A stretch of DNA of 36,735 nt from Phenylobacterium sp. (GTDB taxonomy: Bacteria > Pseudomonadota > Alphaproteobacteria > Caulobacterales > Caulobacteraceae), in assembly GCF_025934275.1 (NCBI RefSeq), contig NZ_JAICYI010000034.1:1-36735 (forward strand), in the 5' to 3' direction. The position numbers and the translations under genes are program-made. Shown here piece after piece: positions 6,650 to 14,741 of this stretch; position 1 is the first letter of the stretch; each line of letters begins with the position of its first letter. The notes beneath the pieces were generated by a model. That model worked only from the letters and a program-made list of their open reading frames with translations, made no database searches and was not told where the DNA came from.

Positions 6650-8026
6650 CTAGATGGCCTTGGCGTGACGCTGCGCCTCGGGCGCGAGATAGGCGTCGAA
6701 CACCGCACAGACCGACCGCACCAGGAACCGGCCCGCTTGCGTCACCGCCAGACGAGCCCCGTCGATCCGAACGAGCCCGTCATCGGCGAAGGGCTGCAGG
6801 CAAGCGAGCTCGGCGGCCAGCTCGGCGAGTTTACGGCCATGGCGCGCGCAGACCGCCTCCAAGTCGATGGCGAGGTCGCACATCAGCCGTTCGATGATCT
6901 CGCTGCGGAACCGATCCTCGTCGGTCAGCGCGACGCCGCGGGCGATCGGCAGCTCGGCCCTGGCCACGGCGGCGCGCCAGCCGAGCTCCTGGGTCACGTT
7001 CTGGACCAAGCCCTGCGGCAGGGATCCGATCGCCGAGGCGCCGACGCCCAGGAGCGTGCGCGCGGCGTCCGTCGTGTAGCCCTGGAAATTGCGATGCAGC
7101 CGACCTTGGCGGAGCGCCACGGCCAGCTCGTCCGACGGCTTGGCGAAATGGTCCAGACCGATCCTCACATAGCCGGCCTGCCGCAAGCGCTCGGTGGCGG
7201 CCCCGAACTGGTCGAGCCGCTCGGCGGGGCCGGGAAGCGTCGCCTCGTCGAGCAGCTTCTGGTGCGGCTTCATCCAGGGCACGTGGGCATAGCCGAACAG
7301 AGCGATCCGCTCCGGCTGCAGCCGCAGCACCGCCTCGATCGTGGAGACGGTGTTGGCCGTCGTCTGGCGCGGCAGGCCGTACATCAGGTCGAGGTTCACG
7401 GACTCGATGCCGACCAGCCGCAACCAGCGGACGCACTCGGCGAGGTCCTCGAAGCGCTCCGGCCGGTTGACCGCCGTCTGCACCTCCGGGCTGAGGTTCT
7501 GCACGCCGAGGCTCACGCGATTGAGCCCGTGGCGTGCGGCGGCTTCCACCCAAGAGCGGGTGAGCACCGCCGGATCGAGCTCGGCGGCGATCTCGACGCC
7601 GGGTTCGAACGCGAAGGCGCTCCGCAGCGCGCCGAACAGGACGTCCAGATCGTCCGGGTCGAGCATGTTGGGCGTTCCGCCGCCGAGATGCAGCGCCCGG
7701 GCGCCCATCCGACCCGGCAGCGCCTCGGCCAACAGGGCGATCTCGCGGGTGAGCAGGCGCATGTAGCCGCCGATGGCGTCATGGCTGTTCACCGCCCGGG
7801 TGTTGCAGGCGCAGTACCAGCAAAGACGGGAGCAGAAGGGGATGTGGACGTAGAGCGAAACCGGCTCGCCGACCGGCAGCTCGGACAGCCAGCGCCGATA
7901 GAGGCCGGCCTGGACGGCGGCGGTGAACTGCACGGCGGTCGGATAGCTCGTGTAGCGCGGGGCGCAGCCCTCGTACTTGGCGATCAGTTGGTCGCGTGGC
8001 AGCGGGATCCTGAGCGTAGCGGTCAT
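6650..8026 (-). CDS. hemN: Oxygen-independent coproporphyrinogen III oxidase (radical SAM)
   Basis: Decarboxylates coproporphyrinogen III to protoporphyrinogen IX without oxygen, keeping haem synthesis going under anoxia. The 458-residue product has the radical-SAM motif CSRLCWYC (Cys65, Cys69, Cys72) plus the extra Cys74 typical of true HemN, preceded by YVHIPFC. Other landmarks are LHLGGGTPNML, the SVNLDLMYGLPRQT segment and a C-terminal HemN domain (RSEIIERLMCDLAIDL). Start: the frame is open up to 8125, but the ATG at 8026 gives the family N-terminus (MTATLRIPLPRDQLIAKY). It is convergent to the receiver gene and downstream of mobA on the same strand, separated from it by a hairpin-rich gap. 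Haem is needed for NarI, so the gene fits the nitrate-respiration context. Confidence 0.95.
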   Translation of the reverse strand: MTATLRIPLPRDQLIAKYEGCAPRYTSYPTAVQFTAAVQAGLYRRWLSELPVGEPVSLYVHIPFCSRLCWYCACNTRAVNSHDAIGGYMRLLTREIALLAEALPGRMGARALHLGGGTPNMLDPDDLDVLFGALRSAFAFEPGVEIAAELDPAVLTRSWVEAAARHGLNRVSLGVQNLSPEVQTAVNRPERFEDLAECVRWLRLVGIESVNLDLMYGLPRQTTANTVSTIEAVLRLQPERIALFGYAHVPWMKPHQKLLDEATLPGPAERLDQFGAATERLRQAGYVRIGLDHFAKPSDELAVALRQGRLHRNFQGYTTDAARTLLGVGASAIGSLPQGLVQNVTQELGWRAAVARAELPIARGVALTDEDRFRSEIIERLMCDLAIDLEAVCARHGRKLAELAAELACLQPFADDGLVRIDGARLAVTQAGRFLVRSVCAVFDAYLAPEAQRHAKAI

Positions 8027-8132
8027 GTCCTGATGTCGCGCCCGCGGGCGAGTTCCGTCATGGCCGAGATCAAGCCATGGGCCGGGCGAGCCGCGCCTGA
8101 CGCCCGTCAGGTCAGGGATTGCCAATGATCAT

Positions 8133-8208
8133 GTGAGGCGGAGCCTCACCGGTGCAGGGTGATCGGGCCTCGTCGGGGTTCTCCCCTCTCCCCTCCGGGA
8201 GGCCCGAT
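8133..8208. repeat. Two strong hairpins in the mobA-hemN intergenic region
   Basis: GTGAGGC-GGA-GCCTCAC at 8133-8149 is a perfect seven-pair hairpin. ATCGGGCCTC (8162-8171) pairs perfectly with GAGGCCCGAT (8199-8208), and its loop contains a further GGGG-TTCT-CCCC mini-hairpin. They lie upstream of hemN on the leftward transcript. Function is unknown: leader structure or transcription barrier. Confidence 0.55.
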
Positions 8209-8230
8209 GAGGAGGCATAGGCGCCGTGGA

Positions 8231-8256
8231 CGGCGCCGGTGGCGTCACCGGCGCCG
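8231..8256 (-). terminator. Perfect 11-pair hairpin after mobA
   Basis: CGGCGCCGGTG (8231-8241), loop GCGT, CACCGGCGCCG (8246-8256). It lies 15 bases past the mobA stop, the end of the leftward nar gene series. The stem is very stable, but no U-run follows in the leftward direction. It is the best candidate for the 3' end of that operon. Confidence 0.55.
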
Positions 8257-8270
8257 TTTGCGTTCGCGCC

Positions 8271-8861
8271 TCAGGCGGCGATCACAGGCTGCAGGGCGGC
8301 GAGCTCCGCCGGCGTGTTGGCATTGGCGAAGGCGTCGCGGGCGCTCGTCGGCCAGGCTACGGTGACCGCGCCGCAGGCTTCGGCGAAACCGCGCAGTGAG
8401 CGCCGACTCGACGCGAGATAGGCGGGAAGCCTGTCCCTGGCCTCGATCCTCCAAAGCGCGCAGACCGGATGGGGCTGGCCCTCGCTTGCCGCCATGGCCG
8501 CACGGGCGGACGACTGCGCAATGAGCGCGGCTGCGAGGCGGCGGGCGAGGTCGGCCGGCAGGTCGGGCATGTCGCACGGCAAAGTCAGCACGCATTCCGC
8601 GTCGATCTCGCGGCCGTACGCGAGGGCGGCGGCAAGACCGCCCAGCGGCCCCTCCACGCCTGGCATGTCGAGGATCAGGGGCGCATCGCAAGCAGGCAGC
8701 TGGCCAGGATCGCGCACGGCGACGGCGACCCTTTCGGCATAACCGTGCGCCAAATCGAGCGCCCGGCCGATCAGGGTCGTGCGGCCGAACCGGCGCAGCG
8801 GCTTGCCGCCGCCCATCCGGCGACCCTCGCCGCCCGCCAGGATGACCGCGAGGGTGATCAC
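8271..8861 (-). CDS. mobA: Molybdenum cofactor guanylyltransferase
   Basis: Transfers GMP from GTP to molybdopterin-bound molybdenum, the last step toward the bis-MGD cofactor required by NarG. The 196-residue protein opens with the nucleotide-binding signature LAGGEGRRMGGGKPL (residues 8-22). It continues with PGVEGPLGGLAAAL and LTLPCDMPDLP, the latter carrying the metal/GTP-binding Asp. The C-terminal NANTPAEL motif is also typical. Its ATG overlaps the stop of the upstream hemerythrin gene by four bases (ATGA), which indicates translational coupling. It is the last gene of the leftward nar series, so cofactor finishing is produced together with its apoenzyme. Confidence 0.95.
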   Translation of the reverse strand: MITLAVILAGGEGRRMGGGKPLRRFGRTTLIGRALDLAHGYAERVAVAVRDPGQLPACDAPLILDMPGVEGPLGGLAAALAYGREIDAECVLTLPCDMPDLPADLARRLAAALIAQSSARAAMAASEGQPHPVCALWRIEARDRLPAYLASSRRSLRGFAEACGAVTVAWPTSARDAFANANTPAELAALQPVIAA

Positions 8862-9409
8862 GCCGCCTCCGGCTGGAGCTGCAGGCCGCGTCGCGCGGCG
8901 AGCCGTCGGCTGAGCGCCTTCAGGTCCCTCGCGCTGAGCCGCAGCTTGGCGAGCGGCAGGACCACGGCGTTTTCCAGCGCCAGGTGCCGGAGCTCCTGGG
9001 TCGCGAAGGCGTCGAGCGCCAGGGCGGCGGCGGGATCGAGACCCGGGGCGGTGTGGGTCTCGAGGCAGCGCTCCAGGTGCAGGCGAAGCCCATGGCCATG
9101 GGCCATGTCCCCGCGGTGCTCGGCGGTCAGGCGACCCAACACCTGTTCCACCTCGTCCTCCGGCCGCGCGCGGGCGCGGAGCAGGGGAAAGAGATCCTCC
9201 TCCTCGTCGGAAAGGTGCCGGCCGAGCTCGTGGCGCAGGAACTCGACGACGGCGGCGATCGGCTCCGGCTCGAACAGCACCGCGCGGGAGAGGCCGTGCA
9301 TGAGGGCGCAGAACTGGCGATGGCGATAGTGCTCGGCGGTGAACCAGTCGAGCGGGCGCTTGATCAGCGTCTTGGGAATGTCCGTGATCGTCGTGAGCGT
9401 CTCGGGCAT
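8858..9409 (-). CDS. Hemerythrin-like HHE-domain protein within the nar operon
   Basis: A 183-residue soluble four-helix-bundle protein with a probable di-iron site. Conserved ligands are in WFTAEHYRHRQF (first helix), EFLRHELGRHLSDEEEDLFP (second; His plus H-xxx-E), LTAEHRGDMAHGHGL (third) and TQELRHLALENAVVLP (fourth). Hemerythrins of this type bind O2, NO or both, or supply or repair iron centres. Lying 13 bases after the porin stop and overlapping mobA by four bases, it is clearly cotranscribed with the nitrate reductase genes. A role protecting the Fe-S and molybdenum centres from NO or oxygen is plausible but inferred. A second, different hemerythrin lies at 25706. Confidence 0.85.
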   Translation of the reverse strand: MPETLTTITDIPKTLIKRPLDWFTAEHYRHRQFCALMHGLSRAVLFEPEPIAAVVEFLRHELGRHLSDEEEDLFPLLRARARPEDEVEQVLGRLTAEHRGDMAHGHGLRLHLERCLETHTAPGLDPAAALALDAFATQELRHLALENAVVLPLAKLRLSARDLKALSRRLAARRGLQLQPEAA

Positions 9410-9422
9410 CGGACGGCTCCTT

Positions 9423-10619
9423 TCAGTACTTCAGCTCGAGCGTCGCCCAGACTTTCGTCCGGTCGGCGAAGGCCCGGCTGGCGCCGTCGAAGACGGCGGC
9501 TTTCAGTTCGGCGGCGAGATGCGGCGTGATCGGGGCTGAGGCCAGGGCGTCGAGCTCGCGGCCGTAGCGGGCGCTCCCGTGCGCGGCGCGGAAGTCGTGG
9601 GCGACAGCCTGCAGCTTGAGGGGCCTGCCGAGCAGGTTGGCGGGCGCCGTCGTCCCGGCGTTCAGGAACAGGTCCTGCACCCCGTCCGACGGGGTGGTCA
9701 GGAAGACGTCGGCCCAGCCCTGGAAGGCGTGAAGGGTGGCGAGCGGCGTCTGGAAGGCGTGGCGGCCGTCGCCGCCGAGGCGCTCATAGCCGACCGCAGC
9801 CCAGGGGGCATTGGCCTTCACACCCAGGCCCAGGTCCAGATAGTCGGCGTTGAACGAGAACGGCGTGTTCCGATAGTCGCTCTGATGCGCGAACTCGGCT
9901 TCGTAGGTGAGCGCGAATCCGGGCCGCATCGGATGGACGCCGGAATAGCGCGCGCCCCAGGTGGCGCTCGATTGGGTGGGCGCGTTGGGGAAGGCCAGCA
10001 GGTAGCCGTAGGCGCTTAGCGCCGCCTCCGGCAGGCGGGCGTCGAGCTGGATCAGGTGGGAGTCGCTGCGCCACTGGCCCTGCGGACTGGCGTCGGTGGA
10101 GACCCGATGCACCCGGTCGAGATAGCCGTAGGTGACCGCGATGTCCTTCGAGGGCCGATACCGGGCCAGCGCCGCATCGAAGGTCTGCTCGGTCTGGCGG
10201 AAGCCGGAATTGCCGATGAAGCGGGCGTTGCCGAGGATGATCCGCTGGCGCCCGACGGTGATCTCGGCGTCCGCGTCGCTCCAGGAGACCTGGGCCCGGT
10301 TGAGCTGCGTGGTCTCCGGATCGGTGACGGTCGGATAGGCCGTCTTGCCGTTGCGGGTGCTGTTGTAGTGGTCGACGATCGCAGCGACGTCCTCGCCCTC
10401 GACCAGCGCGCGGAAGCCGTTCCAGACCGGCGTCTCGTAGCCCAGCCGGGTGCGAAGGGTGAGCGCCTCGGCGTCCTTGGCGAAGCCGTCCTGGCTCACC
10501 GTCTCGGACCGAAGCCGCGCGTCGAGGATCCAGCGCCCGTCCTCGGGCCCCGCCGCCGCGACCGCCGGCGCGCCGCTGGCGACCAGCAGGACGGCGAAGG
10601 CGGCGGCTCCGTGGCGCAT
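9423..10619 (-). CDS. Outer-membrane beta-barrel porin, alginate-export-domain type
   Basis: A 398-residue exported protein. A signal peptide is evident (MRHGAAAFAVLLVASGAPAV then AAAG), followed by alternating-hydrophobicity beta strands to the C-terminus, which ends in the aromatic barrel-closing pattern VWATLELKY. Motifs such as LRTRLGYETPVWNGFRALVEGE, LNRAQVSWSDADAEITVGRQ and GNARFIGNSGFRQTEQTFD match alginate-export/DcaP-like porins. The ATG at 10619 lies two bases after the PPIase stop, so it is in the nar operon. Relatives found with catabolic or respiratory genes act as general anion or small-solute channels; here nitrate or nitrite passage is a reasonable guess, not shown. Alginate export itself is unlikely, as no alginate genes are present. 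Confidence 0.85.
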   Translation of the reverse strand: MRHGAAAFAVLLVASGAPAVAAAGPEDGRWILDARLRSETVSQDGFAKDAEALTLRTRLGYETPVWNGFRALVEGEDVAAIVDHYNSTRNGKTAYPTVTDPETTQLNRAQVSWSDADAEITVGRQRIILGNARFIGNSGFRQTEQTFDAALARYRPSKDIAVTYGYLDRVHRVSTDASPQGQWRSDSHLIQLDARLPEAALSAYGYLLAFPNAPTQSSATWGARYSGVHPMRPGFALTYEAEFAHQSDYRNTPFSFNADYLDLGLGVKANAPWAAVGYERLGGDGRHAFQTPLATLHAFQGWADVFLTTPSDGVQDLFLNAGTTAPANLLGRPLKLQAVAHDFRAAHGSARYGRELDALASAPITPHLAAELKAAVFDGASRAFADRTKVWATLELKY

Positions 10620-10621
10620 GC

Positions 10622-11728
10622 TCAGACCCTGCGGACGACGGTGAAGCTGCGCTTGGCGGGGGCGACCTTGGCGCGGACCACGGCCGCGACGCAGGCGAGC
10701 GCAGGATCTTCCGCATCGCGCGCCGCCGAGATCAGCTTGGTCCAGCGCTCGTCGTCGGCCTCCTCCACGAATTCGGCCAGCGCGGCCTGGACGAAGTCGG
10801 CGACGCTTTCGCCGGCGGCTTCGGCGCTCGTCGCCAGGCGCCGGGCCAAGTCGGCGTCGGAGGCTGTCAGCCAGGACTCCAGCCGATGGGCCGCCGCGCC
10901 GTCGGCGAGGAAATCGCCGAGCGTGAACGTGCTTGGCGCCACCACCCCCTCCGGCGTCAGCGTCAGGGCCACGCCCCGGGCGCGGGCCTCGGCCGTGAGT
11001 TCGGCCGCATAGCGGGCCGCCGCCGCGGTCCAGGCGCGGCTTTCCAGGTGCACGCGGATCCGCGGTTCGGCGAGCTCGAACGGGAGTTCGCGGCCGGGAC
11101 TCCGACGGTCGAGCTTCAGGACGTGCCACCCGAAGCGGGAAAGCACCGGCTCGGGGCAGACTTCGCCGGGCTGCAGGACCTCGAGCACATCCTCGACTTC
11201 CGGAACGAGATCGCCGGGCCGGAGCTGGCCCAGCGAGCCGCCGAGCGCCGCCGACGGACAGGACGAGTGGGCGCGGGCGAGGTCGGCGAAAGCCGCCCCC
11301 CCGCTCGCCAGCGTCTCGATCAGCCGTCCGGCGGTCGCGCGGGCGGCGGCCAGCGACCGCTCGTCACCGCCGGCGGCCTCGATCAGGATGTGCGAGGCCT
11401 CGCAGAGCGGGGGCGTGCGGAACCGCGTGGGATCGGCGTCATAGACCCGCCGGCATTCGGCCTCGGTGGGCGCGGCGACATCGAGCTCCGCGTCCAGGAG
11501 CGCCCGGATCAACGCCTCGTCGGGCGTCTCCTCGCGGCCATCGGCGTCGCGCTCGGGCGCAGCCTCCAGTCCCAGCTCGCGCGCGCGGGCGATGAGCAGG
11601 GTGCGAAGCGCGAGCGCATGGCCCGCCGCCGTCCAGGCGGCCCGGCCGGTCGCCTCGGGGTGGTTCTGCGCCTCCTGGGCGATCAGGGTTTCAGGGATCT
11701 CGACTCCGTCGATGACGACCGTACGCAT
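10622..11728 (-). CDS. PpiC-type (parvulin) peptidyl-prolyl isomerase with C-terminal extension
   Basis: A 368-residue foldase-like protein. Residues 1-100 are helical (SurA/NifM-like N-domain). About 108-207 is the parvulin domain, with CEASHILIEA, FADLARAHSSCPSAALGGSLGQL and FGWHVLKLDRR. There is no signal peptide, so it is probably cytoplasmic. Residues about 260-368 form an extra acidic helical segment (VADFVQAALAEFVEEADDERW) of unknown role. It starts four bases after the narI stop, with GGAG as ribosome binding site overlapping that stop. PpiC-type isomerases are common as a sixth gene in alpha- and betaproteobacterial nar operons and are thought to help NarG/NarH fold or assemble; this remains inference for this protein. 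Confidence 0.88.
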   Translation of the reverse strand: MRTVVIDGVEIPETLIAQEAQNHPEATGRAAWTAAGHALALRTLLIARARELGLEAAPERDADGREETPDEALIRALLDAELDVAAPTEAECRRVYDADPTRFRTPPLCEASHILIEAAGGDERSLAAARATAGRLIETLASGGAAFADLARAHSSCPSAALGGSLGQLRPGDLVPEVEDVLEVLQPGEVCPEPVLSRFGWHVLKLDRRSPGRELPFELAEPRIRVHLESRAWTAAAARYAAELTAEARARGVALTLTPEGVVAPSTFTLGDFLADGAAAHRLESWLTASDADLARRLATSAEAAGESVADFVQAALAEFVEEADDERWTKLISAARDAEDPALACVAAVVRAKVAPAKRSFTVVRRV

Positions 11729-11731
11729 GGG

Positions 11732-12502
11732 CTACTCCGCGGCCTCGAGGCGGCCGGCTTCGGCGGACGCCGCCGCGACGGCCGGATAGACGGGGGCGAG
11801 TCGCTCGGGCTTGCGCGGCAGGGCGCGCTTGGTGCGCACCAGCTGCCAGCCGCGGCGGTTGAGATACCAGACCGGCGCCGAGAGCATGTGGATCAGCCGC
11901 GTGAACGGGAAGACCAGCAGGATGGTCATGCCCAGCGTCAGGTGCGCCTTGAACACGAACTGGGTGTCGGCGACGTAGTCAGCCACCTGCGGCCGGAACG
12001 TGAAGACGCCCTGCGCCCAGTTCATGAACTTCAGCATCTCGGTCCCGTCGCGGTGCTGGAAGGAGACCGGGATGGTCGAAAGACCGAGGACGAGCTGCGC
12101 CATAAGGATGATGATGATCGCGGTGTCGCCGAAGCTCGAATTCCGGCGGATCCGGACGTCGAACAGGCGCCTGTGCAGCAGCAGCGCGCCGCCGGCGAGC
12201 GCCATCAGGCCCGCGAGGCCGCCTGCGACCATCGCCAGCATCTGCTTGGCGGAGTGGGCGACGTGCAGCGCATCCCATACCCAGACCGGCGTGAGCAGGC
12301 CCACGAAGTGGCCGCCGAAAATGGCGAGCATCCCGACGTGGAACAGGTTCGAACCGAGAACGAGCTGCCTGCGGCGCAGCAGCTGTGAGGAGCCGGAGCG
12401 CCACGTGTAGGGCTCGCGGTCGAAGCGCACGATCGAGCCGATCACAAGCACCGAGAGCGCGATGTAGGGATAGACCCCGAAGAGGATTTGGTTGGCGTCC
12501 AT
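11732..12502 (-). CDS. narI: Respiratory nitrate reductase gamma subunit (cytochrome b)
   Basis: Membrane quinol-oxidising subunit of NarGHI that passes electrons from ubiquinol to NarH. The 256-residue protein has five transmembrane helices. The four haem-b axial ligands are all in place: His55 and His65 (NLFHVGMLAIFGGHFVG), His187 (FKAHLTLG) and His205 (TRLIHMLS), nearly identical in spacing to E. coli NarI. The ATG at 12502 overlaps the narJ stop by one base (TGATG); a GTG one codon earlier is less likely. It is the fifth gene of the narKGHJI series. The extended C-terminal tail (about 40 residues, Ala-rich) is unremarkable. Confidence 0.97.
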   Translation of the reverse strand: MDANQILFGVYPYIALSVLVIGSIVRFDREPYTWRSGSSQLLRRRQLVLGSNLFHVGMLAIFGGHFVGLLTPVWVWDALHVAHSAKQMLAMVAGGLAGLMALAGGALLLHRRLFDVRIRRNSSFGDTAIIIILMAQLVLGLSTIPVSFQHRDGTEMLKFMNWAQGVFTFRPQVADYVADTQFVFKAHLTLGMTILLVFPFTRLIHMLSAPVWYLNRRGWQLVRTKRALPRKPERLAPVYPAVAAASAEAGRLEAAE

Positions 12503-13215
12503 CACGCGGCTCCTTGCGCCGCCGGCCGGCGTCGCGCGGGGGCGGGGCCCGCGTTCATCGCGTTCACCAGGGCCTCGGCCCTGGGGCAGCCGACGTCCGA
12601 CGGGCCGAAGGTGACGGCGGTCTCGGCCCAGAGCTTGTCCATGGCTTCGAGGTCATCGGGATTGTCGTCGGGCTCATTCATCAGGGCGGCCAGCGCCTCG
12701 GCGTCGGCCGGATCGCCGGCCAGTGCGGTGAGCGCGCCGAAGACCGCGCGGTAGGCGCTGCCGCGCTTGTGCAGCCGCTCGCCCAGAGCCGAGATCACGT
12801 GGGCGGCCTCGCCCAGCAGCGAGGCGGCTTCGGCCTCCGGCAGCGTGGAGAGGAACTCCAGGAAGACGGGCAGGTGGTCGGGCAGCTCGTTGGCCGAGAG
12901 CTCCAGGCCCTTGGAGCGATAGAGCTCCAGAAGCGCGACCATCGCCTGACCCCGGTCGCGGCTTTCGCCGTGCACGTGCTCATAGAGGTTCAGCGACAGC
13001 GAGCGGGTGCGGTCGAACAGCCAGACATAGCGCTCCTGCGCCTCGTAGAGATCGGCGGCCGCGATCTCCTCGCAAAGCCTGGCGAGCGCCCGGCGGATCG
13101 GGCCGGGCAGGCGAGCGTCGTCGGCCAGCTCCTCGGAGGCGGCGGGCAGCAGCGCGCGCGTCGCCTCGGTCGGATAGGAGAGCAGCAGCGCCAGCGCGCG
13201 GTAGGACAGGGTCAT
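12502..13215 (-). CDS. narJ: Nitrate reductase molybdenum cofactor assembly chaperone
   Basis: Cytoplasmic chaperone of the TorD/NarJ family that binds the NarG N-terminus, assists cofactor and Fe-S insertion and holds back membrane docking until the enzyme is complete. The 237-residue helical protein shows the family motifs LLSYPTEATRALL at the N-terminus, ERYVWLFDRTRSLSLNLYEHVHGESRDRGQAM (split: FDRTRSLSLNLYEHVHG is the hallmark) and ELPDHLPVFLEFLS. Its ATG shares one base with the narH stop (TAATG), and its own stop overlaps narI, so all are translationally coupled. Confidence 0.96.
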   Translation of the reverse strand: MTLSYRALALLLSYPTEATRALLPAASEELADDARLPGPIRRALARLCEEIAAADLYEAQERYVWLFDRTRSLSLNLYEHVHGESRDRGQAMVALLELYRSKGLELSANELPDHLPVFLEFLSTLPEAEAASLLGEAAHVISALGERLHKRGSAYRAVFGALTALAGDPADAEALAALMNEPDDNPDDLEAMDKLWAETAVTFGPSDVGCPRAEALVNAMNAGPAPARRRPAAQGAA

Positions 13216-14741
13216 TACGCGACCTCCACGGGGGTCTTGGCGCGCGAGCGCTTCTTGGGTCCGAACAGGCCGAGCTCAGTCGTGCCGCCCGAGCAGCCGT
13301 TGCCGAACGAGAAGCCGCAGGCGCCCTTGAGATCGTAGGCGTCCTCGACGGTCTCGCGGTGCGTCGTCGGGATGACGAAGCGGTCCTCGTAGTTGGCGAT
13401 CGCCATATAGCGGTACATCTCGTCGACCTGCGCCGCGGTGAGGCCGACGCGCTCGGCGATCCTGTGGTCGATGCGCCCGTCGATGGTCTTTGCGCGCATG
13501 TAGGCGCGCATCGCGAGCATGCGTTCGAGGCCCTGGATGACCGGCGCCTCGTCGCCGGCGGTGAGCAGGTTCGCCAGGTACTGCACGGGGATGCGGAGCG
13601 CGCCCACGTCCGGCATCTCGCCGTCCATCTCCAGCACTCCGGCCGAGGCCGCCGCCTGGATCGGCGAGAGCGGCGGCACGTACCAGACCATCGGCAGGGT
13701 CCGGTATTCCGGATGCAGCGGGAAGGCGACCTTCCAGTCGATCGCCATCTTGTAGACCGGGCTCTTGCGGGCGGCTTCCAGCCAGGCCTCGGGCACGCCA
13801 TCGGCGCGGGCCTGGGCGATCACCGCTGGATCGAACGGTTCGAGGAAAACGTCGAGCTGGGCCTCATAGAGGTCCTTCTCGTCCGGGGCCGCGGCGGCCG
13901 CCTCGATGCGGTCGGCGTCGTAGAGCAGGACGCCCAGGTAGCGGATGCGGCCGACGCAGGTCTCGGAGCAGACCGTGGGCTGGCCGACCTCGATCCGCGG
14001 GAAGCAGAAGGTGCACTTCTCGGACTTACCGCTCTCCCAGTTGTAGTAGATCTTCTTGTAGGGGCAGGCTGAGACGCACATCCGCCAGCCGCGGCACTTG
14101 TCCTGGTCGATGAGGACGATGCCGTCTTCCTCGCGCTTGTAGATCGCCCCGGACGGGCAGGCGGCCACGCACGCGGGGTTGAGGCAGTGCTCGCACAGCC
14201 TCGGCAGGTACATCATGAAGGTGTTCTCGAACTGGCCGTAGATCTCGGCCTCGACGCCTTCGAAGTTCTGGTCCTTGGAGCGCTTGGCGAACTCGCCGCC
14301 CAGGATCTCCTCCCAGTTCGGCCCCCACTCGATCTTCTCCATCCGCTGGCCCGATATCTGCGAGCGCGGGCGCGCCGTCGGGAAGGCTTTCATCTCCGGC
14401 GCGGTCTGCAGGTGCGCGTAGTCGAAGTCGAACGGCTCGTAGTAGTCGTCGATCTCGGGCAGGTCGGGATTGGCGAAGATCTTCGCGAGGATCCGCCACT
14501 TGGCCCCGATCCGGGGCTCGATCTTGCCGTTGGCCTTGCGAACCCAGCCGCCATTCCAGCGCTTCTGGTTCTCCCACTCCTTGGGATAGCCGACGCCGGG
14601 CTTGGTCTCTACGTTGTTGAACCAGGCGTATTCAACGCCCTTGCGGTTGGTCCACACGTTCTTGCAGGTGACCGAGCAGGTGTGGCACCCGATGCACTTG
14701 TCGAGGTTCAACACCATCCCAATCTGGGCGCGGACTTTCAT
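13215..14741 (-). CDS. narH: Respiratory nitrate reductase beta subunit (iron-sulfur protein)
   Basis: Electron-transfer subunit carrying three [4Fe-4S] and one [3Fe-4S] centres between NarI and NarG. The 508-residue protein shows CIGCHTCSVTCKNVW near the N-terminus, CEHCLNPACVAACPSG, CRGWRMCVSACPYKK (a Trp replaces the second Cys, as expected for the [3Fe-4S] site) and CTFC with CSETCVGRIRYLG. Length and order match E. coli NarH. The ATG directly abuts the narG stop (TAAATG), with AAGGAG inside the narG end as ribosome binding site. The C-terminal tail GNGCSGGTTELGLFGPKK is typical. Confidence 0.98.
   Translation of the reverse strand: MKVRAQIGMVLNLDKCIGCHTCSVTCKNVWTNRKGVEYAWFNNVETKPGVGYPKEWENQKRWNGGWVRKANGKIEPRIGAKWRILAKIFANPDLPEIDDYYEPFDFDYAHLQTAPEMKAFPTARPRSQISGQRMEKIEWGPNWEEILGGEFAKRSKDQNFEGVEAEIYGQFENTFMMYLPRLCEHCLNPACVAACPSGAIYKREEDGIVLIDQDKCRGWRMCVSACPYKKIYYNWESGKSEKCTFCFPRIEVGQPTVCSETCVGRIRYLGVLLYDADRIEAAAAAPDEKDLYEAQLDVFLEPFDPAVIAQARADGVPEAWLEAARKSPVYKMAIDWKVAFPLHPEYRTLPMVWYVPPLSPIQAAASAGVLEMDGEMPDVGALRIPVQYLANLLTAGDEAPVIQGLERMLAMRAYMRAKTIDGRIDHRIAERVGLTAAQVDEMYRYMAIANYEDRFVIPTTHRETVEDAYDLKGACGFSFGNGCSGGTTELGLFGPKKRSRAKTPVEVA

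Noticed and set aside
8069..8082. FixK box upstream of hemN
   Set aside because: Only one half (TTGAT on the minus strand) is present; the other half matches at two of five bases. Mentioned only as a half-site.
9423..11129. Longer reading of the porin gene as a 568-residue protein
   Set aside because: The first 170 residues overlap the isomerase gene in another frame and are Arg/Gly-rich. A signal peptide starts exactly at the ATG at 10619.
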